Of a stretch of 64,000 nucleotides of DNA, positions 19,026 to 30,074 are shown one piece after another (the first letter of the stretch is position 1; each line of letters begins with the position of its first letter). Made by a program: the position numbers and the translations under genes. The notes under the pieces were generated by a model. That model was not told the DNA's origin. It did not search any database and saw only the letters and a list, made by a program, of their open reading frames with translations. Origin of the DNA: Melitaea cinxia (Eukaryota; Arthropoda; Insecta; Lepidoptera; Nymphalidae); the NCBI RefSeq assembly GCF_905220565.1, contig NC_059402.1, forward strand, positions 3,101,501 through 3,165,500, given 5' to 3'.

Positions 19026-20327
19026 AGTCTGACCATAAATACTGTTACATAAAAACTTTTTTTTTTTTTCAACTTTTTAATTATTTTAAAATTGGAATAC
19101 GTATATTATTTTAAAAACTTATTTTGATTTTGCGCCATTTCACATATTTTTTCGTGTTCATTATCAAATTACAATATGGAATGGGGTGTTAAAGAAAATA
19201 GGATTGCAGTGATCGCCTTGCACAAAATGGGTATGGAGCCGTCGATCATATTCCAAACACTTCAAAAGCTTCGTATTAGCCGTATGTTCGTGTATCGTAC
19301 TATCAACAGATGCAGAAACATTTCGTCTGTTGAAGACCAGAAAAGGTCGGGACGACCGCGTGTTGTTAGAACTACAAAGGTTGTTAATGCTGTTAAAGCC
19401 AGAATCCGTCGAAACTCCATTAGGACGCAAAAAATCTTATCGCGAAAAATGAAGATTCCCGCTAGGACTCGCGTATTATAAAACAAGACCTGAAGCTTGA
19501 TGCTTATCGCCGATATATAGGATATGCCCTAAATCAATCTCTACAATTAAAGAGAGTGGATCGATCTAAACGCCTGTCACGATACGCAGGTGAAAGGCAC
19601 AGAAATATCCTTTTTACCGATGAAAAAAATTTCACGATTGAAGAACACTGCAATAGGCAAAATGATTAAGTGTATGCTCACAGTTCTAAAGAAGCTGCTC
19701 AAGTTGTCGGAAAGGTACAACGTGGTCATCATCCTGCGTCAGTGATGGTTTGGTGGGGTGTGTCTTATCAAGGAGTCACAAAACTACATTTTTGTGAACA
19801 AGGAGTGAAAACTTCAGCCAAAGTGTATCAAGATACAGCCTTGGATGATGTTGTGAAACCTCTGTCAGTCACTTTTTAAAAATATACCGTGGACTTTCCA
19901 GCAGGACTCTGCACTTGGTCACAAGGCACGAACTACCCAAGCCTGGCTTGAAACCAACGTTCCGGACTTTATAAGAGTTGAAGACTGGCCCTCATCTAGC
20001 CCCGACCTCAACCTTTTAGACTTCAAATTATGGTCAGTTTTAGAGGACATGGCCTGCTCTAAACGACACGGCGACATTGAGTCTCTTAAAAAATCTTTGG
20101 AGTAAGCAGTGGCAAAATTTTCCTTGAAAACAGTGCGTAAATCCATAGATTCGTGGCCAAACAGATTAAAGGCCTATATAAAAGCTAAAGGTGGCCATTT
20201 CGAATAGAATATTTTTTCATTTTTTGCTGAGACGTTAATAAATATGTAGGTATAAATTTTAATAATATTACATTACTTCGTTTAAGAAAAATGCATTTTC
20301 ATTTGTAACAGAACTTATGGCTGGACT
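19026..20327 (+). mobile_element. mariner/maT (DD37D) element, end to end
   Basis: Terminal inverted repeats of about 24 bases: AGTCTGACCATAAATACTGT at 19026-19045 and its inverse (...AGAACTTATGGCTGGACT) ending at 20327, with about five mismatches. A TA lies at the left edge; the right TA has decayed. It encloses a transposase relic. Confidence 0.8.
19176..20206 (+). pseudogene. maT-type mariner transposase, inactivated
   Basis: 19176-19481 encodes the paired helix-turn-helix DNA-binding region (starts MEWGVKENRIAVIALHK). After a frame change come LFTDEKNF (first Asp, near 19610), a stop near 19667, then SVMVWWGVSYQGV. A second stop follows near 19877, then FQQDSA (second Asp, near 19900) and SSSPDLNLLDFKLW (third Asp near 20020) and the end KAKGGHFE. 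There are 37 residues between the second and third Asp, the maT signature also seen in Bombyx mariners. The family cuts and pastes DNA at TA sites. At least two stops, a frameshift and a late TAA (near 20104) disable this copy. Confidence 0.9.
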
Positions 20328-20417
20328 TGTAAGAAATGTTAAAAGGTAGAGTAGATTATTTTAAGTTTATTTTGTAACTAGCCGACCAGGCGACTTACGC
20401 ACCGTCATATTTTCTTT

Positions 20418-20757
20418 TATGCGACGTATTGGCGTATCGGTCATAGCACTGGTTTGTGGCTGTTACGCTGGCGGTTGCGGCTCGATCGCCGCACATGACA
20501 AACATTTGTATTGGCCATAGAGATGTTTGACATTCCGGTTTGTATGTCTGTCCTTGTAGTTTGTTCCGTGCCTCGGAGAGCACGTTAAGCCGTCGGTCCC
20601 GGTTATTATTATGTACACCTGATAGCCATCGTTACTCATAGTAGGGAATATATCCGCTAACCCGCATTAAAGTATTATGGTGCATTAAGCTGTGATCTTT
20701 ATCCTACATTGGGAAAAAAGGCCTATACTTAGCAGTAGGATATTACAGGCTGAAGCG
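20418..20757 (+). mobile_element. SINE-T, full length, diverged
   Basis: GCGACGTATTGGCGTATCGG (A-box region), GGCTCGATCGCCGC (B box), body GAGAGCACGTTAAGCCGTCG and tail GGATATTACAGGCTGAAGCG. A ~10-bp ATATTTTCTT-type duplication flanks it (20407-20416, 20758-20767). Confidence 0.85.
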
Positions 20758-20877
20758 ATATTTTTCTCTAACATTGTATGTATATAGTCATTTAGGTACC
20801 TACTACAATACGTCATACATGTATATGTTTGCCATAATTATACGACGATGACTTTACACATCTGTAGATGACATTTA

Positions 20878-21212
20878 CTACTGTACTGTGTGGCTACGGT
20901 ACTAAAGAATATAGCCACCCCCTCTCTTCCCGTGGGTGTCGTAAGAGGCGACTAAGGGATAACACAGTTCCGCTACCACCTTGGAACTTAAAAAGCCGAC
21001 TGATGGCGGAATAACCATCCAACTGCTGGCTTTAAAATACACAGGCCGAAGACGGGCAGCAGCGTCGTCGGTGCGACAAAGCCAGTACTGCGGTCACCAA
21101 CCCGCCTGCCCAGCGTGGTGACTATGGGCAAAACACATGAGTTCACGTTATTTTTGGCGTAAACTTGTGGAGGCCTATGTCCAGCAGTGGACTGTATAGG
21201 CTGTAATGATGA
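20878..21212 (+). mobile_element. SINE-R, full length
   Basis: Sense copy from TGTGTGGCTACGGTACTAAA to GGACTGTATAGGCTGTAATG. Perfect 11-bp target duplication GATGACATTTA at 20867-20877 and 21213-21223. A (TAG)5 run follows at 21246-21260; 21261-21559 is otherwise blank. Confidence 0.9.
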
Positions 21213-21559
21213 GATGACATTTATGGCCTAGAATTGTTTATTATAGTAGTAGTAGTAGTGATAATAATTTCATTACACGTTTGTTTCCAATTGGAAATGA
21301 TATTTGTGCTTGTACAAATATTTGTTTCTGGTCGGGCTGTTCTTTTATTTTTTCCTGTTGGTACAAATTATTGTCATATTTAATTGACCGCAAGATATAG
21401 GCATGTACTATACAGCATTGCTGAAAGAAATATATTTGTGTTTAGTAAAGGATATATAATTATTAAAAGTGTAGCCAGTATACACTCAAAACAATGAACC
21501 ACCGTCCATTATTATTCATTTAATCTATGATGATTATGATTTACAGTTATTCCTGTATC

Positions 21560-21677
21560 GTGGTCCGGAAACTTGCACAATCCACAAGCACAAACGCCCA
21601 AACCACAGTGAACGTCTGCATGCCCTGTGCAAATGTTTACTAAGTGCAGGAATTGAGTCTACCTCATCCAAAGCAAC
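21560..21677 (-). mobile_element. SINE-T, first half of a copy split by hAT
   Basis: Diverged antisense SINE-T (CACAAGCACAAACGCCCA, TGCAAATGTTTACTAAGTGC). It continues at 24257-24296 on the far side of the hAT element (AGCTACATTTCGTAATCATT), where the alignment to other SINE-T copies resumes. Confidence 0.7.
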
Positions 21678-22739
21678 TAGTGTTGCCCAAATTCAGTCTT
21701 GGTCTTGCAGTCTTGGTCTTGTTCTTGCGTTTTTGCAAGACCAAGACCAAGAACAAGACCGCGTATTTTTAGCAAGACCAAGACCAAGACTGACCGTGCA
21801 AGACTTGAGCAAGAACAAGACATAGCCTGCAAGACTCTTGCGTCTTGCAGCTAGGACTTAGCGCTATTTCACTGAGTAGTTAGGTGTAACAGTTCGGTGT
21901 ATAGGTAGGTACGCTTAGGAATTCTATGAGACGCAAAAAACTGTATCAAAGAATATGAAAAGCTGGACCTATGCGCATTACGTCTAATACCATAAACATA
22001 GCGAATAAAAAAATATCTATTAAAATCAAACTGAGTGCATGCATAGTTATGTTTTAACCATCGGCACTTTGATAATGCGGCATCAAAGGTTTTGTACTTA
22101 CTTCTCAAAGAAATTTGCCGCTTTTCGGAAGTACATGGTTATGATACACGCGCCGGCGGCTTCTTTTGAAATCTAAAACAATCGTTGCCGCCACGCCGAA
22201 ATCATAACATTTGACACTATTTGATTGCCGCCATAGGGCGTAGGTATACTCATGCAAAATAATTTCGAATTTTAAGAGTACCTATAGGTGTTCCAAAGAA
22301 TAAATAAGTTTCAGAGTGCTAAGAATGAAAATGAATACATTATACTGATCACGCAAGTAGTATTATGATTAGGATAAAATGGTAAGGATAGGTAGTAGAT
22401 GTCATATTAATTCATTCTAGTAAGTATATATTATAATATTGATTACTTATATGGTTTTAAACTAATTACTTAGGTACTATTATTGTACATTTAGTCATTA
22501 TATTTCTTAAGTTTTTACAAGAAAAAATAGCAAAAAGTGTTCAAATATCACCCGTTTAATAAATATTGTAGCCACTTTTAAATATACTTGAAACGTGTAA
22601 AAAAATTCTACAAAACTAATAAAATAATATAAAAAGCGTAGGTACTTACCTACTAATAAAATAAAAAGCCTGCGATAAGAGTTTTGTATTACTTACCAGC
22701 CCGAATATCTCTGAGAGAGATGATGGGAGTAAGTATTTA

Positions 22740-22877
22740 CTAGCTGTGCCCGCGACTTCGTCCACGAGGAATAGTAACTTTGGAGGTATAGTGACGTTCA
22801 GGACTTATTTATTTATTTTAAAACTTCTGTCATCAAACATACAAACGAACTCTTCAGCTTTATAATATTAGTATAGA
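22740..22877 (-). mobile_element. Short Helitron-like element inside the hAT
   Basis: CTAGCTGTGCCCGCGACTTC at the left, and at the right the inverse of TCTATACTAATATTATAAAG, both typical termini. Only ~138 bases; strongly deleted. It post-dates or travelled with the hAT. Confidence 0.75.
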
Positions 22878-23124
22878 TGTACGCCAAAACATTCACTTAT
22901 ATGTAAAGAATAGTGATTGGCACTAATTCTTTACATATATTTTATTCACGCGTCGCGTCTGTACAAGTAGGTAATATTTAGTGTGTGTTTGTACGCCGCA
23001 CGCGGCATTGTTTGATTTGCGGCGGCATCCTTTTCATAGAGCCGGCACGTGGCGAGGCGGCGCGGTAGAAAGCAAGGAAACGTACTATAAATAAAGGAAT
23101 TATTTTAATTCCAGTCATTTCCAA

Positions 23125-23670
23125 TTGAGCTGTGCTTCGAGCACTTGTACTTCTTTAATTTTAGACCCAAGGCATAAGGCTCAGACTTTTGACCTGACAA
23201 TGTGGGGGAAGCAACTTAAAACAGAAAGTCTGCGCAAGTTCAATGAACTTTATGAAGAATATAAAAGTCTACACTCACTGAACAAATCTCTGGAATTACC
23301 AGAAAAAGAAAATAAAGTATGTGATGAAGATGAAGACGTAATAGACTTTGATAAACTCTATGAATGTCCCTCGACGTCATCTGGATCTTGTCTTCAAGGC
23401 TTAGTGATAGACGAGTTGGAGGAGTACCTGAGAAAACCAAGAACTGCCAGCTCGGAAGACATTTTAGATTGGTGGAGGACGCATGAGACAGAGTATCCGA
23501 TTTTATCGAAAATGGCCCGTGATTTTCTCTCAATACCTGCAACTTCAGTACCTGCTGAGAGGTTATTTTCTAAAGCATCATTAGTAATTAGAAAACATAG
23601 AAATAGGTTAAGTGATGAGTCAGCCAGATGGTTACTTTGTATTAATTCTTGGTCAAAAAAATTGATATAA
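23125..23670 (+). pseudogene. hAT transposase, C-terminal part with dimerisation domain
   Basis: An open frame of 182 codons, starting from a non-ATG codon and open slightly upstream. It carries LILDPRHK, an acidic linker, and then the hAT C-terminal dimerisation region: ILDWWRTHETEYPILSKMA, FLSIPATSVPAERLFS (the family signature) and NRLSDESARWLLCI. A TTTTAATTCCAG just upstream may be an old splice acceptor. The BED finger, the RNase H-like start and most catalytic residues are missing from the 5' half of the element. The region before it (22950-23090) is unusually GC-rich. It cannot transpose DNA; domestication is not supported by the truncated context. Confidence 0.85.
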
Positions 23671-24256
23671 AGTATCATAACCTAATGATAAAGCTGTTGA
23701 TTTGTGTTGTATTTTATTTTTTATTCAAATAAATGATAAATCGTAAAACTCTTTTACTAAATTTCTTATAAGTTGAGGGTTCAATCTCTTTCTAGACAGA
23801 TAAGTATTGTTCTTTAAAATACAGTCAAGTTATTGTAATTAATTTGTTTTTTTACATGTTTTAGCAAATGTAAGCTTATAAATCATAAATGTTTATTAAG
23901 AAACAGTTACTTCCATGGAAAACGACATATAGGTCAGTTGATTTTTCGAATTTCTTATCAAATCTTCAGTTATTTATTAATCTGCTTGATCTTTACTATG
24001 GCTATGTTAATTCAAGCTCACAATGTTCCAATTCTAATACGTTTTTCTAAGATTTAAAGTAAACTTTAATAAATAGTAATAGACTAATAGGTAATTGCAA
24101 GACTTGCAAGACTCTTGCTGCAAGACCAAGACCAAGACCAAGACTGGGAGCGCAAGACCAAGACCAAGACCAAGACCAGGTATATTGGCGCAAGACCAAG
24201 ACCAAGACTGGCTAAATCTCGTCTTGTTCTTGCATTTGGGCAACACTAAAAGCAAC

Positions 24257-24296
24257 AGCTACATTTCGTAATCATTGTGCAAACGAGTGGTCAAAA
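24257..24296 (-). mobile_element. SINE-T, second half of the split copy
   Basis: Resumes the SINE-T alignment interrupted at 21677 and ends near GTGCAAACGAGTGGTCA, the degraded A-box end. Confidence 0.6.
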
Positions 24297-25151
24297 TATC
24301 CGTATTTTATTATTTTATTTCGCTAATAAACATCAACACACGTAAAACCACGTGGGATGTATAGTTTAGTATAATCAAGATACCTTACAAAGGATCATAA
24401 TTATACTAGATATTTGAATCAAATATAGGTACGATGAAAGAATTTCATTTAATTAACCGTTTCGTGAGATTCTCTCTCTATCAGTTCTTTGTGCTTCGGT
24501 TTTATTATAATAAAGCTTTATTTATTCCATACATATCTGAATTACAAAAAGATTTAAATATAATGGTACTGGAAGAATTAGTAAAAATATCAAAACATCA
24601 TAGGTAATCATTGTAGCTATATATGACACATTTGATTTTTCATTATTACTTATGTAACCAATTAATACATTCAATCAGTTCATATTTGCAAATAATAATA
24701 ACAATATATTGTTATTATTATAAATGTATAATAAATGATTGAATAAATAATGATTAATAATGATTAGTAATGATTTTTAATTTATTAATTTAATAATGAT
24801 TCACATTAATCCTCACCATAACCATCAATACTTTACCCATCAACCACAAATAATTACCAAACAGTTATATACTTTAACAACCAGTTATATTATAGAAATA
24901 TTAATACTGTCACTGACATTTGGTTTTTACAATTTCTCATACAATTAATCAATATATTCAACCAGTTCATGTTTTTATGTTTTTTTTTTTGTTTTTTTTT
25001 TGTTTTTATACAATCATATATATTAAAAGCAATTTTTTACCAACCATTGATACCAGTACAACTAATAAGCAAAGCAATAACAATAACATACCAACTATCA
25101 CTACTTTTACAAATCAATTATAAATAATTACAACTCAGTTATATAAATTTA
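24297..25151. other. AT-rich DNA, no gene seen
   Basis: Includes TAATGATTAATAATGATTAG low-complexity sequence (24720-24800) and T-tracts at 24980-25010. No supported feature. Confidence 0.5.
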
Positions 25152-25155
25152 CAAT

Positions 25156-26912
25156 AAAGAGTGTAGCAGTATAAGCACGGGTCAGATGCCCCTGGGGGAA
25201 TTTATGTCAAAATTTTGATGACGAAATCACCGTGTTAAGAGGAACATTTCCCTAGGTTACCACACCTCTGAATGCGCTAGTTTTTCAAAAAAAATTTTTT
25301 TTCAAATTTTGAAAAAAAATTTTTTTTTCTCTTGCAATATAATATTTATTTGTAATTTTTCTACCAATCGCTAGATACACTAAAGAAGCATTAATTAAGG
25401 TACTTTTGAAGTCTTCGCAGCAATTGATATATCGGAATATCACAAATTCAAAATTTTAAAATTTTAAATCTCACGTATGTTAAGAGACACTATCACGAAT
25501 TTTTTTGTATAAATAGCCCTTACTACGCTCTATAAAATATATTTTTTTCGAAATTTTCTCTAGGGTAGATCAGTGTTAAAAAAAATATTATTACTATCCT
25601 GATATGAATAATTGAGCATCTGAGCAAGTAATACTGCTATAATTTTTAAATGTAATTTTAATATTTACGATATTAATAATTATAGCAGTAAGAAATTGAT
25701 GTGCGATTTTTGTTTTTTATGTTTAAAATTTTTTTATAATTCTTAATGATGAACTTTTACTTGTTTTATGCATTAAGTTGTATTTCTACTCAAGAGGCAT
25801 GAAAATTAAAAGATTATTTTAGCTACGTCTAAAGAAATTCTTTTAGTTTGTGTTTTATTTGGAAATGTTTTATATGAGGTTAATTTATATGTATATTGTT
25901 ACTATTTTAGTTCTCGGTTTATTGTTACATTTGTTTCGAGCGAGCATCTAGTCGTCGCTCCCAATACGCGACATTTTTATCACTCTGCATTTTTATCAAC
26001 GAAGATAAATAGCTAAGATCACATGAAATGTTACTATTTAAATACAATGTCACTATGTTACATTACTGCGTTTTCGCCTTTAAATGTTAGTTTTAAATAA
26101 TTTATTTAAAATTATTTTTATTCAAAATCACAGTATAAAAATATTAGAATCACTATATCAGAATCACTAATATTGAACTATATGGCAGTCAACTTCGTAA
26201 TAAGATGATTTCGTATCAGCAGACAAAAGAAACATACGTTTAGACCGCGAATTCAAGAAAACAACAAAGTAAACAAACACGCATCAACTTGTCGCGTATT
26301 GGGAGCGATTGGGAGCGATCATTAAGAATTATAAAAAAATTTTAAACATAAAAAACAAAAATCGCACATCAATTTCTTACTGTTATAATTATTAATATCG
26401 TAAATATTAAAATTACATTTAAAAATTATAGCAGTATTACTTGCTCAGATGCTCAATTATTCATATCAGGATAGTAATAATATTTTTTTTAACACTGATC
26501 TACCCTAGAGAAAATTTTGAAAAAAATATATTTTATAGAGCGTAGTAAGGGCTATTTATACAAAAAAATTCGTGATAGTGTCTCTTAAAATACGTGAGAT
26601 TTAAAATTTTAAAATTTTGAATTTGTGATATTCCGATATATCAATTGTTGCGAAGACTTCAAAAGTACCTTATTTAATGCTTCTTTAGTGTATCTAGCGA
26701 TTGGTAGAAAAATTACAAATAAATATTATATTGCAAGAGAAAAAAATTTTTTTTTTCAAAATTTGAAAAATTTTTTTTTTTGAAAAACTAGCGCATTCAG
26801 AGGTGTGGTAACCTAGGGAAATGTTCCTCTTAACACGGTGATTTCGTCATCAAAATTTTGACATAAATTCCCCCAGGGGCATCTGACCCGTGCTTATACT
26901 GCTACACTCTTT
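25156..26912. mobile_element. Foldback element with ~595-bp inverted arms
   Basis: The left arm 25156-25750 is inversely repeated at 26319-26912, differing mainly in homopolymer lengths. Ends read AAAGAGTGTAGCAGTATAAG. A 4-bp duplication CAAT flanks it (25152-25155, 26913-26916). A second, inner inverted pair, TCGCTCCCAATACGCGACA, is at 25955-25973 and 26290-26308, so the left side carries ~200 bases (25751-25954) absent from the right. The unpaired core (about 25974-26289) has no coding frame. The close match of the arms suggests recent insertion or gene conversion. Superfamily not assigned; 4-bp duplications occur in several. Confidence 0.9.
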
Positions 26913-26916
26913 CAAT

Positions 26917-28650
26917 ATATACTATATTTTTTAGTAAATAGATTTTGCGATTGCTTTTTACAAATTTACATTCCGTTCATTAGTATTTTTTTTTTCATTT
27001 AGCAACTATCCTCTATGTATATAAATTATGTATGGACCCCCTTCGGGTAAAAGCCTCCTCCAAAAAAATGCTAAAATTCTTTCATCATTGCTACATCAAT
27101 CTAGTTTTTGTCTGTATTTCTTTGAAGGGTTATGGTCAAACTCTCCCTCGGTGACCGGCCGTACTGGGAGATATAGATGAGGAGGGCTTGTCTGTGGCGG
27201 CTATATTGTATTTTGTTGCGATGGTCTTGGTTGTTGTTTGTGGGTGTGAAAGTTAATCTTTATTTTTGTATGAATAAATCCTTAATGTTGGCAGGTTTAT
27301 TTTTCTTTAGTGGTTGTTTTTTTGTTTGTTTTCCTCTTTGGTGGTTGATAGTAGGAAGTTCTGGAGATTCAGATAGGGTTCCCTTATTTGTATATTGGTG
27401 AGAGGTGCCTTTAATGTTGTCCAGTACAATCAGTTTATCATATTTAATAAATGCTGTTTTACCCAAGTCTCTTTCTATTTTTAGTTGGGTTCGTAACTCT
27501 TTGCGCTTGTTTCTGACCTCCAGTGTAAAGTCCTCTTTTATATAATAATTTGTGTTGCGTAAACATTTTCCGTTTTTCAGAATTTTTAATTTTAGGCCCA
27601 TTGTACTAAATGATATTATGACGGGTCTAACCTTATTGCCTTTTTTCCCTGCTCTTCTAACATCTTCTATGTCGTTGCTGGTGTACTGAACGTCGAAGTA
27701 TGTATTTATTATCTTAATTATTCTATCCTCTAATTCATAATAGGATTTTTCATCTTCTTCCACTCCGAACATGACCAAGTTCTTTCGTCTGATATGTTTC
27801 TCAAAATTATTTGTTATGACACCCAGTTCCTGAATTTTTCCCTCAATAACTTCATTTTTTTCTTGTAATTGTTTAAATTTCTCATTAATATTCTTATTGA
27901 TTGTATTTATCAAGTCTTCTTTCATTTCTAACATTTCGGCTTTTTGTTGTCGTATGTCTTGTTGCATGTTTTCTAAAATCTTTTTTATTTCTTCCATCTT
28001 GGATTGGATTATTTACAATAATCGATATTTATTTTAGTAAACAAAGTTTCTCAAACAGAAAACAAAATAATATAAATATTTTTTTTATCACTTCACTTCA
28101 TGCGAGGTTTGAACTGGGCTCGTCAACGATATTTATTCTTTCTTGTTGTTGTATTATATTAGGCCACATACGACTTACAGATCGTTGTGAATTATGCGTA
28201 TAAAACAATCCTTGTTGACTCGTAAACTAGGTACTTCTTTAAATTACGTTGACAAATTATTTTAAGTCCACCCTCACAAGCTATTTTTATACTTTTATAA
28301 ACCTTATATTAATAATTTATTATAGTTATAGTTTTTTTGTATTAAAAGATATTATGTTCCACTTTAATGGCTTATTATGTATTTAGGTCTATTTTTCACT
28401 AAAATCACAGTTTATTCAGTTTTTGCACTCCAATAAAACGTTACGGAAAGCTTAGTCTGTGTAAGGGTGTTAATGTTTTGGGATAGTTTTTGAACACTTT
28501 AGCTTAAAATAACACTCACACTCGCGAAATAGATCTAGACACGTGTTCGGATGCACTATTTGCCTTAATCAATCGTCTATATTATTTTTTAAAGTTGAAG
28601 TTTTACGGACCTAATGTTATACCGACCACAGAGGTACCCTCCTCGGTTTT
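26917..28650 (-). mobile_element. LINE copy with 5' UTR and ORF1 but no ORF2
   Basis: On the minus strand, a probable 5' UTR (from GAGGAGGGTACCTCTGTGGT near 28640) leads into the ORF1 at 27997. Shortly after its stop comes a stretch including GGAGGAGGCTTTTACCCGAA (near 27060), which resembles a LINE end-of-ORF2/3' region. No endonuclease or RT sequence lies between. The foldback element is inserted at its downstream edge. Confidence 0.6.
27260..27997 (-). CDS. LINE ORF1-like protein (coiled coil plus RRM-like), intact
   Basis: 245 codons from ATG at 27997. Residues ~1-70 are a Glu/Lys/Gln-rich coiled coil (MEEIKKILENMQQDIRQQK). Residues ~88-185 (RRKNLVMFGVEEDEKSYYEL, then DVRRAGKKGNKVRPVIISFS) match the RNA-binding core of L1-type ORF1 proteins found in many insect LINEs. 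The C-terminus is basic and low-complexity (GKQTKKQPLKKNKPANIK). ORF1 proteins trimerise, coat LINE RNA and act as nucleic-acid chaperones. The frame is uninterrupted although the partner ORF2 is missing, which is odd for a dead element. The plus-strand frames here are shadows. Confidence 0.75.
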   Translation of the reverse strand: MEEIKKILENMQQDIRQQKAEMLEMKEDLINTINKNINEKFKQLQEKNEVIEGKIQELGVITNNFEKHIRRKNLVMFGVEEDEKSYYELEDRIIKIINTYFDVQYTSNDIEDVRRAGKKGNKVRPVIISFSTMGLKLKILKNGKCLRNTNYYIKEDFTLEVRNKRKELRTQLKIERDLGKTAFIKYDKLIVLDNIKGTSHQYTNKGTLSESPELPTINHQRGKQTKKQPLKKNKPANIKDLFIQK

Positions 28651-28924
28651 ATTAAGTTGATGAAAATTATATTTAAGTCTTTTGAGTAAGTTTGATTATG
28701 ATATTGAAAATGCAAAGAAATATTAAATTTTCTATTTTCATCATTACAGCTTATTTAATGTTCAAATTACATTTAATTTCCATTTTCGTTATCGATGTCG
28801 TATAGGATTTCATTCTAATTTTTGCCGTCTCCTCCATGTTATTTCATTTTATTCTGAATTCAGTATTTACATCGCCATATGAAGGGGAATCATGCGATGT
28901 TTCACTGAAATCAATTTAGTTTTT
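28651..28924. other. No feature recognised
   Basis: AT-rich, non-coding. Confidence 0.4.
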
Positions 28925-29055
28925 TTTTATGTCACTAGGTCGGCAAACAAGCGTACGGCTCACCTGATGGTAAGAGATTACCGTAGCTTATAGACGCCTG
29001 TAACACCAGAAGCATCGCAAGCGCGTTGCCGACCAAATTCCCAATCCCCCAGGAG
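28925..29055 (-). repeat. CCGACCTAG repeat, copy 3
   Basis: Plus-strand read TAGGTCGGCAAACAAGCGTA, CACCTGATGGTAAGAGATTA, GCGTTGCCGACC and CAATCCCCCAGGAGCT: the antisense of the family 3' end, 5'-truncated. A T-tract marks its tail. 29056-29631 shows nothing recognisable. Confidence 0.85.
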
Positions 29056-29631
29056 CTTTAGTTGTTTAAGCGTTACGCTAAACCTAACAAAACTGAAAAA
29101 CAAGTGAATTTTATGACTTAAATATCGATTGTTGAGCGCTGTACATAACATTTTAAAAAATATCTTCAGCGTACAGATTTGATAGTTAGTTGTAAATATA
29201 GATTTATGGTAACGAAAAATAACATGTAGATGATGCTCAACGAGGCTATAAAATGTCACGCTACAACTTTAGGAGCAGGGGGTACGTGTCAGTAACCGCT
29301 GCTAATACCACGCTTTTTGTGTTATTTTAAAGTGTACGATTCGCCGGATATTTTTATTAAGCAGTAACCGTAATCATGAGCAAGCTCAGTGCCGATCGTA
29401 AACTCGCTGTCAATACAGTGCATCATCAAGAGCTCAGGCTACAGTATTCACTTTAGGAACACAACATTGCTTGAGATTTGTAATATTTAGCTATGATCAT
29501 ATGTAAGGCTGAAGTTTTTCCTGCGTTACGGTTCGCTATTTTAAATAAAAATGATTAAATGAGTTTATACACAGTACAGTAATTTTGTACTAAGTTTTTA
29601 AATTAATAACTAAGTTGTTTTATAATAATAA

Positions 29632-29840
29632 TAATAATAAATACTCTTTATTGTAAACCACAAAGAAACATTACAAAAAAAGTAATACTGTATGTATTAC
29701 TTTTGTAATGTAAGAAAGATGTAAGTACAAAGGCGGTCTTATCGCTTAGAGCGATGTCTTCCAGACAATCTTTTGGGTATAGGACAGGTCGTAGAAAAAC
29801 AGAAGCGGTAGGGAAGTGTACAAAGAGTTGATAAAAAAAT
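29632..29840 (-). mobile_element. LINE 3' end (AGCGAT family), copy 1
   Basis: (AAT)n at 29622-29640, then TACTCTTTATTGTAAACCAC and GGCGGTCTTATCGCTTAGAG with CTTCCAGACAATC. On the minus strand this is a 3' UTR ending in AATAAAGAGTA plus a TAT-repeat tail. Copies 2-4 are at 30075-30200, 35125-35335 and 42547-42735. Confidence 0.8.
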
Positions 29841-30074
29841 GGCATATAGTTAACAAGCTATATGAAATTAAAAGATGTAAGAAGCAATAGTCAATTGAAA
29901 TACGTAAATTTTTCTAACCAATTTAATAAGCTTACGACGTCTTACTTGAAGTTTATTTCTTCGAAATTCGTCTATTTTGGATGTGAAAACTCAAGAGAGA
30001 TTTATTAGCCATAAAAAAACTTTGTTGCATTAGTTGAACAATATTTCCCTTGTTTAATTTATTTTAATTTAATT

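Larger units (their letters stand above)
21678..24248 (+). mobile_element. hAT DNA transposon, complete ends, internally deleted
   Basis: Perfect 8-bp target duplication AAAGCAAC at 21670-21677 and 24249-24256. 15-bp terminal inverted repeats TAGTGTTGCCCAAAT. Both subterminal regions (about 21695-21860 and 24095-24225) are arrays of CAAGAC in both orientations, plausible transposase-binding sites. Only the C-terminal part of a transposase remains inside, and a small Helitron is nested at 22740-22877. Confidence 0.9.

Noticed and set aside
24034..24255. Minus frame with Gly-Leu and Val-Leu repeats
   Set aside because: Translation of the CAAGAC subterminal array of the hAT element.
27177..27401. 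Plus frame rich in Trp, Phe, Leu
   Set aside because: Antisense of the LINE ORF1 end and its trailer.
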